From: a virus
Length of the DNA stretch: 64,000 bases
IMG/VR virus record: IMGVR_UViG_3300008107_000253
Span: 1 to 64,000 of that record
Direction: 5' to 3' (one strand)
The notes under the pieces are model-generated. The model did no database searches and had not been told where the DNA came from. It saw nothing but the letters and a program-made list of their open reading frames with translations. This document shows positions 49,738-58,933 of the stretch, piece by piece. Position numbers and translations under genes: made by a program. Positions within the stretch are counted from its first letter, which is position 1. Each line of letters opens with the position of its first letter.

Positions 49738-51549
49738 ATGAAGCGTGTTGTCTTAAAAAAGCTAAAGGTCAAAAATTTTCTTAGTGTCGGTGATGAATGG
49801 GCAGAATTGGATATCAAACCAGGCCTAACATTCATCACAGGCCATAATCATGATAAGAACAGTTCGAATGGTGTTGGCAAATCAGCACTATTCACAGATT
49901 CATTCTTTTTTGCTCTTTATGGCCACACACTGCGCAAGCTCAATAAAAAAGAAATTGCTAATAACATTACACAGAAGCCATGCAAATCGATTATATCATT
50001 TGACGTTTATGATAATCACAATAAAGACGAATATATTCTAACAAGACAGCTCTCGCCATCTAAGATGCAGCTGTTTAAAAACGGAATTGACATTTCTCAA
50101 AATATTCGCGAAACTGATAATGTTATCGAAAAAACAATCAATGCTACTTCAGATATATTCAAGTATGCGGTCATTATGACTTTAAATGATTCTGTCGGGT
50201 TCATGAATCAAAATAAAAATGACCGACGTAAATTCATTGAAAGTATTTTGAATTTAGGTGTATTTGCAGATATGGTCAAACTGCATACTAAGATTATCTC
50301 AGAGTCAAAAAAAGATTTCGAAGTCGCTAATAGTAGGTTGCTTGATGCTAAAAGAACCCTTGACCAATATGAAGAACAGACAAAGAAAAGTACCGAAAGA
50401 AGACAGAATAAAATTAAAGAACTAAATGATCGAATTGATTCCAACAAAGAGGAAATCAATCGTCTTTTAGATACGATTAATTCTATTCAAATTCCAGATA
50501 TTAACAAGCTCCTGTCGAATAAAGATATCATAGAGCAAAAGCAAATTGAACTACGTCAATCAAAAGAAACTGTATTGACTAATAAGACTCAAATTGAATT
50601 TCAAATTCAGCAACATCAAAAAAGAATTAATCATATTCAAAGCCATGGCCCATCATGTGATAAATGCATGAGAGTGTTTACTGATGATGACAGGGCACAT
50701 GAAGAAAATGAATTAGATACATTGAGACAAACAATTCAAGACTTAAAAGACAAGCTTGAGAAGTGGAATCATGCTAACAAAGAAATTGAGACTCGCATTA
50801 ATAAATGCGTAGATGCATTAAAGCAAATCAATGATAATGTTCTTTTTGTAGAAACAAAAAAATCAGAAAAGGCAAGCATCCAATCTAGAATTGAACAACT
50901 TCAAAATTGGAATGATGTTATTGAAAAAGACATGTCATCGTTAAATGTAGAAGATGATAATTTTGTCGAAGCTATTAATGATATTAGTAATAGAGTAAAT
51001 GATTTACAACAACAGACCAATACCGAATCAGAAAAAATTGAAATACTAGAAATTGTTCGATTCTTGCTTTCTGAAGAAGGAATTAAAAAATTTATTGTCA
51101 AAAAAATTCTTAAATTGCTTAATTCGAGATTGAGTCATTATCTCAAAGCTCTCAATGCACCATGCACATGTATCTTTGATGATGTCTTCGAAGAAAAAAT
51201 TGTCAATGATAAGGGCGTTGAATGTTCTTATGAATCATTTTCTGGTGGAGAGCGGAAAAGAATTGACCTTGCTATGCTTTTTACATTTCAAGATATTCGT
51301 AGATTGCAATCCAATACCACTATCAATATCAGTGTATATGATGAATTGATCGACTCTGCATTATCAAGCGAGGGTGTTTTGAATGTTCTTGAAATGCTAA
51401 AAGAAAGATCAATCAAATACAACGAGGCGATGTATATTATTACACATCGAAAAGAGAACACTACACTGATGAATGATTCGAATGTCATTCATCTTGAGAA
51501 AAAAAATGGAATAACTGAATTGAAAATGACAGAGACTTGTACTATATAA
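49738..51549 (+). CDS. 46: Recombination nuclease subunit gp46 (SbcC/Rad50-like)
   Basis: 603 residues (T4 gp46 560). Walker A FITGHNHDKNSSNGVGKSAL at about residues 31-50, long coiled coils from about 190 to 430 around a zinc hook, CDKCMRVF near residue 309. The C-terminal ABC signature YESFSGGERKRIDLAM lies near residue 500, with Walker B ISVYDELIDSAL. Works with gp47 on DNA ends. It has its own promoter, as expected since it is separated from gene 47 by the glycosyltransferase island. Confidence 0.94.
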   Translation: MKRVVLKKLKVKNFLSVGDEWAELDIKPGLTFITGHNHDKNSSNGVGKSALFTDSFFFALYGHTLRKLNKKEIANNITQKPCKSIISFDVYDNHNKDEYILTRQLSPSKMQLFKNGIDISQNIRETDNVIEKTINATSDIFKYAVIMTLNDSVGFMNQNKNDRRKFIESILNLGVFADMVKLHTKIISESKKDFEVANSRLLDAKRTLDQYEEQTKKSTERRQNKIKELNDRIDSNKEEINRLLDTINSIQIPDINKLLSNKDIIEQKQIELRQSKETVLTNKTQIEFQIQQHQKRINHIQSHGPSCDKCMRVFTDDDRAHEENELDTLRQTIQDLKDKLEKWNHANKEIETRINKCVDALKQINDNVLFVETKKSEKASIQSRIEQLQNWNDVIEKDMSSLNVEDDNFVEAINDISNRVNDLQQQTNTESEKIEILEIVRFLLSEEGIKKFIVKKILKLLNSRLSHYLKALNAPCTCIFDDVFEEKIVNDKGVECSYESFSGGERKRIDLAMLFTFQDIRRLQSNTTINISVYDELIDSALSSEGVLNVLEMLKERSIKYNEAMYIITHRKENTTLMNDSNVIHLEKKNGITELKMTETCTI

Positions 51550-51552
51550 ATA
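51545..51552 (+). promoter_or_regulatory. Consensus late promoter, TATAAATA
   Basis: TATAAATA ends 7 bases before ATG 51560 and overlaps the stop of gene 46. It gives late expression to a glycosyltransferase lying between two early replication genes. Confidence 0.65.
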
Positions 51553-51559
51553 CAAAGTC

Positions 51560-52810
51560 ATGTCAATCCATAATCCATATACACAAGGAACTGTAATTGG
51601 TAAGCCAGTATTTGGCAATTATAACCCAGAATTTTTTCAACGAAGAGTTAACGCACAATTCGAGCAACTAAGAAAGAATGCACCACCAGTACAATCGGCA
51701 GACACCCCTGGTGCTGGACTAAAGAGAGCCTTACATTTTTATGCTGATTATGGTGGGTGTGGGTTGTGGCGTATGACATGGCCAGAATTACTTCTTAATG
51801 GATATGGAAAAGCCGTAGTCAATAGTTTGACTCAAATGGTTTCTGATCCTAATTTTTATCAGCCAATTAATGCAATTAAATTACAAAGACAAGCAACACC
51901 AGATCAGTATGAATTTGTGAAATTCCTTAAGAGCCTGCAAGGCGAGTTTGGATTTAAACTTATCTATGAGGTTGATGATGTTGTATTTGGTGAAGATATT
52001 CCTCTATACAATACTAGTCGTGTGGCATTTACAGATCCAGTAATTAATGAAACGATCAAAAAGATTATTAATCTGTGTGACGAAATGTGCGTAGTATCTC
52101 CATACATGAGAGATTACTACAAGCGTAAAACAGGTAAACAAGAAATTAATGTCATTCCAAATTATGCACCAAAATTCTGGCTGCATGATTTTTACAATCC
52201 AATCAAGATTGACAAAAATTATGTTAAAAATAAGAAGAAACCTGTGATTGGTTATATGGGATCTGGTACGCACTTTGACCCATCAAATGCAGCGAATCAA
52301 CAAGATGACTTTGCTCATGTTATCGATGCAGTTATTCGCACACGTAATAAATTTCAATGGGTCTTCTTAGGCGGGATTCCAATGAAACTTTTGCCCTATG
52401 TGCACCGCAAAGAAATTATTCATGTGCCATGGGTGAACATTTATGAAATGCCGCGTGTATTTGCTTCGCTAAATGTCAATGCTGTTGTAGCACCAATCGC
52501 ACGCAATGAATTCAATCGTGCAAAATCGGACATTAAAATGCTCGAAGCTGGTGCATTGGGCATTCCAGGCGTCTTCCAGAATCTTGAACCATATCAAGCC
52601 GCACCTTATAAATTCGATACAGGAGATGAGATGATCGCACAGCTTGATCGACTTCTCAAAGATCGCAATGAGTATCTCAAACAATCAGAGAAGGCTCGTA
52701 AGATGGCGGAAAAGAGATGGCTAGACGATCATCTTGATGAGCATTACGAAATGCTCTTTAAAATGCCAAACGAAAAACGTGATTCTCTCTCCGCCAATGG
52801 TTATAATTAA
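51560..52810 (+). CDS. GT-B glycosyltransferase (GT4-like), late expressed
   Basis: 416 residues. The C-terminal Rossmann domain shows KPVIGYMGSGTHFDPS, FQWVFLGGIPMKLLPYVH, VPWVNIYEMPRVFASLNVNAVVAPI and the donor-site FNRAKSDIKMLEAGALGIPGVFQ. The N-terminal domain begins near RALHFYADYGGCGLWRMTWP. Because it has a consensus late promoter it is separate in timing from its replication neighbours. Virion-protein or DNA glycosylation are both open; nothing in the sequence decides the acceptor. Confidence 0.78.
   Translation: MSIHNPYTQGTVIGKPVFGNYNPEFFQRRVNAQFEQLRKNAPPVQSADTPGAGLKRALHFYADYGGCGLWRMTWPELLLNGYGKAVVNSLTQMVSDPNFYQPINAIKLQRQATPDQYEFVKFLKSLQGEFGFKLIYEVDDVVFGEDIPLYNTSRVAFTDPVINETIKKIINLCDEMCVVSPYMRDYYKRKTGKQEINVIPNYAPKFWLHDFYNPIKIDKNYVKNKKKPVIGYMGSGTHFDPSNAANQQDDFAHVIDAVIRTRNKFQWVFLGGIPMKLLPYVHRKEIIHVPWVNIYEMPRVFASLNVNAVVAPIARNEFNRAKSDIKMLEAGALGIPGVFQNLEPYQAAPYKFDTGDEMIAQLDRLLKDRNEYLKQSEKARKMAEKRWLDDHLDEHYEMLFKMPNEKRDSLSANGYN
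52779..52807 (+). promoter_or_regulatory. Sigma70-like early promoter of DNA polymerase
   Basis: GTGATT (52779-52784, weak), 17-base spacer, exact TATAAT (52802-52807), 5 bases before ATG 52813. Predicted start at the ATG. Confidence 0.5.
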
Positions 52811-52812
52811 CC

Positions 52813-55392
52813 ATGTGGAGAAATGTCTATTACGATAATAGCCGAAAGAAATTATTTTTGTGGAGTTGGGATAAGCAAGGCAAGCGCCGAATGTATGACT
52901 TTGCCTTTGAACCATTTCTCTATGTAGAAACCACTGATGCAAAAAATGCAGATGGCAAGAGCTTGTTTGATACCAATTTGAAGAAGCTTACTTTCGCGAG
53001 TGAAAGCGCTCGTAATGCATATATTAAGCAATCAAATATCCGTAGGCTATTTTACAACCTAAAACCAGAACAACAATTTCTTTTAGATCTTTATAGAGAC
53101 AAGGACTTTGATTGGTCTGAATTGCCATTTAAGGTTTTTTATGCTGACATTGAGGTGTATTCTCCTTATGAATTTCCAGAGGCAGATGAAGCAAAACACC
53201 CAATCAATGTTGTCACTATTTATGATAGCATTGCACAGACATATCATGTATGGGGATTGAATGATTATGATAAGAGCAAGTTGAATGAAGTTCTACAAAA
53301 ACAGAACATATCACCACTCGACATATCAAAAATCAAATACACACATTGCCGTTCGGAAACAGAATTGCTTCAGAAGTTTTTAGACTTCTGGACAAATGAT
53401 TATCCTGATCTAGTGACAGGATGGAATATTGAAGGATTTGATATTCCATATCTCATTAACCGAATTTCATATATACTCAGTGAAGCCGATGCAAGATCAC
53501 TCTCACCAGTCAATAAGCTCTATGTAAGAGAGGGAATTGCTACAAAATTCGGTCGAGAAATTAACAAATGGTATATTCGAGGGCTTACTTGCCTTGATTA
53601 TATGGATTTGTATAAGACATTCAGCAGAGGTGAGCAAGATTCTTATTCATTAAATAACATCGCAGCGGTCGAGCTTGATATTACAAAACTTTCACACAAT
53701 GCAAGTGACCTTGCGTCTTTGAGTGAAAGTGATTGGAATATGTTTGTCAATTACAACATTCATGACGTAAACCTCGTTCGTCTGCTCGATGAAAAGTTGA
53801 ATTATGTGAACATTGCTCGCTTCTTGGCTTATAAAGGATTTACAAAAATTGAAGATTCTTTAGGCAAGATCATGATTGTAACAGGCGCAATGTGTAAGGA
53901 AGCAAATCGGCTTGGTAAAATTATTCCAACATTCGCACCTTCAAATTCACAAGAGGATTATGTTGGTGGTTATGTTAGAGAACCACAAAGAGGATTGCAT
54001 GAAGCTGTAGTGTCATTTGATGCTAATTCACTATATCCTAATACAATCATTACACTTAATTTGTCACCAGAAACAAAAATTGGCAAGATCATTTACAAGG
54101 ACGATGATGAATGCAGAGTCAAATTTATAAATGGTAAAATACAATCAATGAGCCATGAAAAGTTGCACGAATTGTGCTCAAAAAACAATTTAGCATTATC
54201 AATGGCTGGTGTCTTATATAGACAAGATGTAAAGGGCATTTGCCCGTCATTTATCGATTCCTTATATCAAGAGCGTGTTGTTATTCAAAATCAAATTGAA
54301 CAGCTAGAATCACAGAATTTGAAGGAGAACAAGGCGAAAATTAAGCATCTTGACCAGATGCAATATACGATCAAAATCTTTTTGAATTCGGCATATGGTA
54401 CTTATGCTAACAAGTATAGTCCTTTTTATGACATTGATATGGCGGCGAGTATTACAGAGACAGGACAGGCTGTAATCAAGCAAGCAGCTGGAGTTGTAAA
54501 TCAATACTTTATACAAGAACACAATCTCCCTGATAAAGATTATATCATTTATGGAGATACGGATTCGATTTATCTTACCATGAAGTCTTATCTTGCAATC
54601 AAGCAAGTTACTGTATTGCATGATAATGGAAATGTAACAGAAGAATTTGTTAAAGAAACAGACACTCTGCAGTCATATATCAATGACAAGATCAATAATT
54701 GGGCTCGCAATGTTTTACATTCAACAGATCCAAGATACTTCTTTAAGAGAGAATCAATTTGTGATGCTGGTCTCTTCTTGGAAAAGAAACGATATATTCT
54801 TAGTGTCCGATATGACGGAAAAAGACACAAACACAAATTTAAGTATGTCGGGGTTGAAGTACAGCGAAGCACGTATTCCGCAGCAATCAAAACCATGATG
54901 AAAGACATTATCATGGAAGTGTTTCGCACCAAAGACAGGCTTAAATCAGATGCCAAATATCGTGAATGTTACGAGAGGTTTAAGGAATTGCCTATTGATG
55001 AGATTGCTTTCAGATCTTCAATTAAAGACTACGAAAAATATGCAAGCCAATCGGATGGATTCAAAATAGCTTTGCATACACCTATTCATGTCAAGTCGGC
55101 AATTTATTATAATACATTGCTTGAAACATTAAAATTGAAAGCAAAATATCAAGCAATTGTTTCCGGCACCAAAATCAAATACATCTATACAGGACAAAAC
55201 AAATACGGCATCAAGTGCATAGGCTTTAATGATACGATTCCAGAAGAATTTGATATTAAAGTTGATGTAGAAAAAATGTTTGAATCATTAGTTGCACCGT
55301 GCATTGAAAGAGTGTATAATTCATTGGGGTGGCAACTGCCTGACATGAGAAGACAATACCAATGTGATTTCTTAGAACTTTTCGGATTATGA
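52813..55392 (+). CDS. 43: Family B DNA polymerase (T4 gp43-like)
   Basis: 859 residues (T4 gp43 898). Exonuclease motifs FYADIEVYS (109-117), GWNIEGFDIPYLINR and YNIHDVNLV. Polymerase motifs VVSFDANSLYPNTI (motif A), FLNSAYGTYANKYSPFYD (motif B) and IYGDTDSIYLTM (motif C, about residue 580). The C-terminus FLELFGL looks like a sliding-clamp-binding tail. Replicative polymerase with proofreading. Its stop overlaps the DpdA-like gene (ATGA), so replication and base modification are translationally coupled. Confidence 0.96.
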   Translation: MWRNVYYDNSRKKLFLWSWDKQGKRRMYDFAFEPFLYVETTDAKNADGKSLFDTNLKKLTFASESARNAYIKQSNIRRLFYNLKPEQQFLLDLYRDKDFDWSELPFKVFYADIEVYSPYEFPEADEAKHPINVVTIYDSIAQTYHVWGLNDYDKSKLNEVLQKQNISPLDISKIKYTHCRSETELLQKFLDFWTNDYPDLVTGWNIEGFDIPYLINRISYILSEADARSLSPVNKLYVREGIATKFGREINKWYIRGLTCLDYMDLYKTFSRGEQDSYSLNNIAAVELDITKLSHNASDLASLSESDWNMFVNYNIHDVNLVRLLDEKLNYVNIARFLAYKGFTKIEDSLGKIMIVTGAMCKEANRLGKIIPTFAPSNSQEDYVGGYVREPQRGLHEAVVSFDANSLYPNTIITLNLSPETKIGKIIYKDDDECRVKFINGKIQSMSHEKLHELCSKNNLALSMAGVLYRQDVKGICPSFIDSLYQERVVIQNQIEQLESQNLKENKAKIKHLDQMQYTIKIFLNSAYGTYANKYSPFYDIDMAASITETGQAVIKQAAGVVNQYFIQEHNLPDKDYIIYGDTDSIYLTMKSYLAIKQVTVLHDNGNVTEEFVKETDTLQSYINDKINNWARNVLHSTDPRYFFKRESICDAGLFLEKKRYILSVRYDGKRHKHKFKYVGVEVQRSTYSAAIKTMMKDIIMEVFRTKDRLKSDAKYRECYERFKELPIDEIAFRSSIKDYEKYASQSDGFKIALHTPIHVKSAIYYNTLLETLKLKAKYQAIVSGTKIKYIYTGQNKYGIKCIGFNDTIPEEFDIKVDVEKMFESLVAPCIERVYNSLGWQLPDMRRQYQCDFLELFGL

Positions 55393-56192
55393 ATAAAACA
55401 TACATTACACACGAAGCACCTATATCTATTTTAGATACAGTAGGTTCAATTACTGACTACGACTATTGTTTGGTTCATCTTCTAGATGAATCAGAAAAGT
55501 ATCGTGATTATTTTTTCAGGCAGAAAAAAGCAGGACGAAGAATCATTCTTGACAATAGTATATTCGAACTTGGCACTGCATTTGATCATGCCAAATATGA
55601 GCAATGGATCGTCAAGCTAGAACCATTTATTTACATTATGCCTGATGTGCTTGGTGATTTGGATGCTACTGTTGAAAATGCAAATGTATGGAGTAAAAAG
55701 AAATTTAATAGCAGACCGATGGCAGTAGTGCAGGGTCAAAGCATGGATGAGCTTACTACATGTTATACAAAGTTCATTCATCTCGGTATCAATACAATTG
55801 CGATTGGATTTAATCATGACTTCTTTGTTCGTGATGAATCAACAAGGGACTGGGATCAAGCGAACGGCAGAATAAAATTCGTTCAACATTTGCTGAATAA
55901 ATTTTATTGGAATGGAGGCGCATTCATCAATGATGGCGAAGGATTTTATCACCATTTGCTGGGTTGCTCTTTGCCGGTGGAATTCTGTCATTCAATTTAT
56001 CAATCGGTTCACATTAATAGCATCGACACTTCAAGCCCAGTATTGCACGGACTTCTTGGTGTTGATTATGAGCCACTAGGCATCTTAACAAAGAAGAAAA
56101 TTAAAATGAATGATCTTATACATGCAAATGTTACATCAGAACAATTGCAAAAAATCATTGCAAACATTCACACCTTCAGCGATATTATTTGA
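55389..56192 (+). CDS. dpdA: DpdA-like DNA guanine transglycosylase (TGT superfamily)
   Basis: 267 residues with the layout of a tRNA-guanine transglycosylase barrel: IILDNSIFELG (Asp55, in the position of the general acid), YIMPDVLGD (84-90), AVVQGQS (112-118), INTIAIGF (134-141), HHLLGCSLP (188-196) and SIDTSSP (Asp213, likely nucleophile). The Cys-rich zinc site and tRNA-binding parts of true TGT are absent, as in phage DpdA enzymes that exchange guanine in DNA for a 7-deazaguanine. QueC and FolE in the same window support this role. Subfamily is not decided. Confidence 0.8.
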   Translation: MNKTYITHEAPISILDTVGSITDYDYCLVHLLDESEKYRDYFFRQKKAGRRIILDNSIFELGTAFDHAKYEQWIVKLEPFIYIMPDVLGDLDATVENANVWSKKKFNSRPMAVVQGQSMDELTTCYTKFIHLGINTIAIGFNHDFFVRDESTRDWDQANGRIKFVQHLLNKFYWNGGAFINDGEGFYHHLLGCSLPVEFCHSIYQSVHINSIDTSSPVLHGLLGVDYEPLGILTKKKIKMNDLIHANVTSEQLQKIIANIHTFSDII

Positions 56193-56193
56193 T

Positions 56194-56739
56194 ATGAAAA
56201 TCTGTATTAGCGGGCCTCAATGTTCAGGTAAAAGCACACTCATGAAAGCGTTGGGTAATATTGAAATGTTTGAAGATTATCATTTCATTGATGAACCAGT
56301 ACGCAAGCTTGTTGCTGAAAAAGGAATTAAGATTAATAAAATTGCAGACTATGAAAGTCAAATGATGATTCTCGAAGAACACCATCGAAACACGTATCGG
56401 CATTATTCTTTAATCACAGATCGTGGGGCATTAGATGCTTTTACGTATGCTACTTGGTCGTATCTCAAGGGCGATTATTCCTATAAGGAATGGACTGATT
56501 TTTCAGACATCTTCCAAAAAACAATGAGAAGATATGATCGAATTTTTATTATGCCTCCGCTTGAAATGAAAAATGATGGATTCCGTTCTTTAGATGTCAA
56601 TTGGCAAAATGAAATTGCTAATCTGATGGAAGATATTGCAAATGAATGGTGTGCCGTTAATAATTGGATTGTGCCGGTACATAATGTACCCACCGGCAAT
56701 ACAAATGATTATGTGAAATTTATTCTTAGCCTCGTATGA
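56194..56739 (+). CDS. P-loop nucleotide/nucleoside kinase-like protein
   Basis: 181 residues from ATG 56194, one base after the DpdA-like stop. Walker A MKICISGPQCSGKSTLMKAL; a FIDEPVRKLVAEKG motif as in NadR-type and AAA_28 kinases; then YSLITDRGALDAFTYATWS, and a lid-like region. Likely phosphorylates a nucleoside or nucleotide. Between a base-exchange enzyme and a phosphoribosyltransferase, a salvage function for released guanine or a modified base is a testable idea. It overlaps the next gene by 4 bases. Confidence 0.7.
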   Translation: MKICISGPQCSGKSTLMKALGNIEMFEDYHFIDEPVRKLVAEKGIKINKIADYESQMMILEEHHRNTYRHYSLITDRGALDAFTYATWSYLKGDYSYKEWTDFSDIFQKTMRRYDRIFIMPPLEMKNDGFRSLDVNWQNEIANLMEDIANEWCAVNNWIVPVHNVPTGNTNDYVKFILSLV

Positions 56740-57215
56740 CTAAATTATACCTATCTTGGGACACCGTAACAGAAGCTTCAGAACAGCTTGCACATAATCT
56801 ATATGATCAATTTCCAGGTGAATCAAAAAATGATATTGTTGTGTTTGCGCCTTATTATGGTGGCTGGCCTGTAGCATCGATGATCATTAATCAATTGCGC
56901 TCATTGTTTAATGATGAACATTACAAGCCTGCCATTTTATCAGAAACAGATATGACAATGCATCTTTTGGTTCCGTTCTTGAAATCGAAGCATCTTGTCA
57001 TTATTGATGATGTGCTTGATACTGGTCGCGTGATTAACAATATTATTTGGAGAATTGTATCGGAATGTCGTGCATTTATGACACAAGAAGAAATTCTGCA
57101 AAGGATTCATATTTGTACTGTCGGTAAGAAAAGAAATTGTGAATGGAAATGCAATCACTTTTATGTTCATGAATGGGATCCAAATAAATGGATTTGTTAT
57201 CCATGGGAAACATAA
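56736..57215 (+). CDS. Type I phosphoribosyltransferase-like protein
   Basis: 159 residues. PRPP-binding signature HLVIIDDVLDTGRVINNI near residue 90 and FAPYYGGWPVASMIINQLRSL near residue 36 match xanthine/hypoxanthine-guanine phosphoribosyltransferases. The C-terminal part has the Trp/Cys-rich KRNCEWKCNHFYVHEWDPNKWICYPW, where this family places its base-contacting residues. Predicted to join a purine-like base to PRPP. It is in line with the DpdA-like and kinase genes. Confidence 0.75.
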   Translation: MTKLYLSWDTVTEASEQLAHNLYDQFPGESKNDIVVFAPYYGGWPVASMIINQLRSLFNDEHYKPAILSETDMTMHLLVPFLKSKHLVIIDDVLDTGRVINNIIWRIVSECRAFMTQEEILQRIHICTVGKKRNCEWKCNHFYVHEWDPNKWICYPWET

Positions 57216-57223
57216 GTTAGAAT

Positions 57224-57691
57224 ATGGCTAATTTTTTGCAATTTATTAACATCATCGAAGAAGAGATGAAATTAAGAGAATCGAGAACAAACAAATTTAA
57301 TATCAAATGGCAGATCGTAAGAACAGATGCTCGTGATATTAAAGACCCATCTAAAAAACTATCGTTTGTTTTGAATTTTCTTAAAAACAATCCTTCTAAA
57401 CAAAATTATGACCGCGTTGCTAATTGGGTTAAAATGACAGGTGTTTCATACAAAGGAGAAGATCGTGAAAAATATGAAAAAGCACATGAAACCCTTAAAG
57501 CCAGCCAAGATGATTATAAAGAAGGAGATGAAGAGAACGATCTAAGCAAAGCAAGTACATCAGAAATAGAGAAAGTATACAAAGATCTTAGTAAGCGCAA
57601 GTACGGATTTCAATATAAATCAGTACCAAAAGATCATATTGCATTCATGAATGAATTAGAAAATGAACTAAAGAAAAGAAAAAATGCATAA
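57224..57691 (+). CDS. Unknown protein with capsid-targeting-like N-terminus
   Basis: 155 residues, highly charged and helical. The start MANFLQFINIIEEEMKLRE recalls T4 capsid-targeting peptides (hydrophobic helix ending in Ile/Leu-x-Glu), and the remainder is basic then acidic. Nothing else is recognised. Follows the phosphoribosyltransferase by 8 bases and overlaps the next gene by 8. Confidence 0.6.
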   Translation: MANFLQFINIIEEEMKLRESRTNKFNIKWQIVRTDARDIKDPSKKLSFVLNFLKNNPSKQNYDRVANWVKMTGVSYKGEDREKYEKAHETLKASQDDYKEGDEENDLSKASTSEIEKVYKDLSKRKYGFQYKSVPKDHIAFMNELENELKKRKNA

Positions 57692-58205
57692 TGAAAAATT
57701 AGAAACAATTGTTAATAAATGGAATAGAATACTTCGTCATAAAAGAAACGAAAAATCACTATTCGATGATGATTATAAACAAAATGTAAAAATTTCCACA
57801 GGCAAAAATTCAAACAATCAACCAATTTATAAAGGAAAATCTTTTAATAGATTTACTTTGCTATTAAAAGATTTTGATTTTGATTGGCTAGAGAAAAATT
57901 TGTCAAAAATCAAAAGTACGATCAATGCAAAAATTACAGCATCAATAATTAATCAATTATTTAATGACTATTCTATATATACCAGCAACGAAATATATGC
58001 GAAAGTTGTATTAAAAGAACTTGCAGAAAAATCAAAAGATAAATTTTTAGATTCAAATTCACTGATGCAAACTTTTCAAAAATATAACATCAAATTGGAT
58101 ATTTACATAGCAGAAATTGGCATTATAAAATATATCAACAATGCTTGTGGTAATCCTTATAGTTTGATGATTAATATGGGATTAAAAATACAACCTCCAC
58201 GTTAA
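57684..58205 (+). CDS. Unknown basic protein
   Basis: 173 residues, Lys/Asn-rich, mostly helical (KLETIVNKWNRILRHKRN, LKSTINAKITASIINQLF-like helices, KVVLKELAEKSKDKFL). No motif recognised. Last plus-strand gene before a minus-strand fucosyltransferase-like locus; convergent, 2 bases apart. Confidence 0.6.
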   Translation: MHNEKLETIVNKWNRILRHKRNEKSLFDDDYKQNVKISTGKNSNNQPIYKGKSFNRFTLLLKDFDFDWLEKNLSKIKSTINAKITASIINQLFNDYSIYTSNEIYAKVVLKELAEKSKDKFLDSNSLMQTFQKYNIKLDIYIAEIGIIKYINNACGNPYSLMINMGLKIQPPR

Positions 58206-58207
58206 TT

Positions 58208-58543
58208 TCAATAATTTAATTCATTCCAACCATCAATTGAATACATATCACCAAACCACATGTGTCTATATTTGCCGTAATATATATTAGAATAAAAAGA
58301 CAACCACCCGATCACCGCAGAAAAAGAACCATGTGATAGTATGACATTTTTACAAGTACTACCAAATTGCATAGTATCAACCTCTGTTCTATTAAAATAT
58401 TCAATATTATAATTATCACTTAATTTTTTTACTATTTCATGATTAAAATCATCACTAGCTAAAAAAATCTTATCATATTGAAGATTGTTAATTGCCCTGC
58501 TGTAATAGTCATATCCTAAATTCCACTGCGCAGTATCAGTCAA
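58208..58543 (-). pseudogene. Fucosyltransferase-like (GT11) gene, C-terminal part
   Basis: The frame carries ILSHGSFSAVIGWLSFYSNIYY, the GT11 C-terminal motif (normally ILSNSTFSWW-like). Its first codon is TTG. Reading further upstream in the same frame gives NSIIGKNPFNERYDNNHDIFLHLRLTD, which continues the domain back to a run of six A at 58614-58619 (minus strand). It is therefore the second half of the gene that starts at 58925. The two halves differ by one frame at that homopolymer. Confidence 0.7.
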
Positions 58544-58610
58544 ACGAAGATGCAGAAAAATATCATGATTATTGTCATATCTTTCATTAAATGGATTTTT
58601 ACCAATAATA

Positions 58611-58925
58611 CTATTTTTTCATTTCAGTGTGAAGCCAATTATGAATCATTTTAGAAATATCTTTTGTTTGAAAATAATGAACATTGGCGTTTATATTACA
58701 CTCAATTTGAGGACCATTTAAAATATCAAAATAATTATCATCCGTCAATTCAATGCTACAATTAAAATCATTTTCTCCTGAAAATAATTCAATACCTAAA
58801 GATTGGATTAAATCATGACTCGAATAGCGAACAGCCAAATTATTCTTTTTAGCAATAAAATGTAATGCAATATTTCTTATAATTTGATTACCGAGTCGCC
58901 CATGATAAATATTAGTTTCAGTCAT
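58611..58925 (-). pseudogene. Fucosyltransferase-like (GT11) gene, N-terminal part
   Basis: 104 residues from ATG 58925. The GT11 N-terminal motif is YHGRLGNQIIRNIALHFIAKKNNLAV (family GxLGNQ). The frame ends at MKK-stop at the run of six A (T6 at 58614-58619 on the plus strand). One fewer or two more A would join it to the C-terminal half to give about 238 residues, close to a short GT11 enzyme. A late-promoter element stands upstream. Either phase variation, a real mutation or a base-calling error. Confidence 0.7.
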
Positions 58926-58933
58926 AAAAAAAA

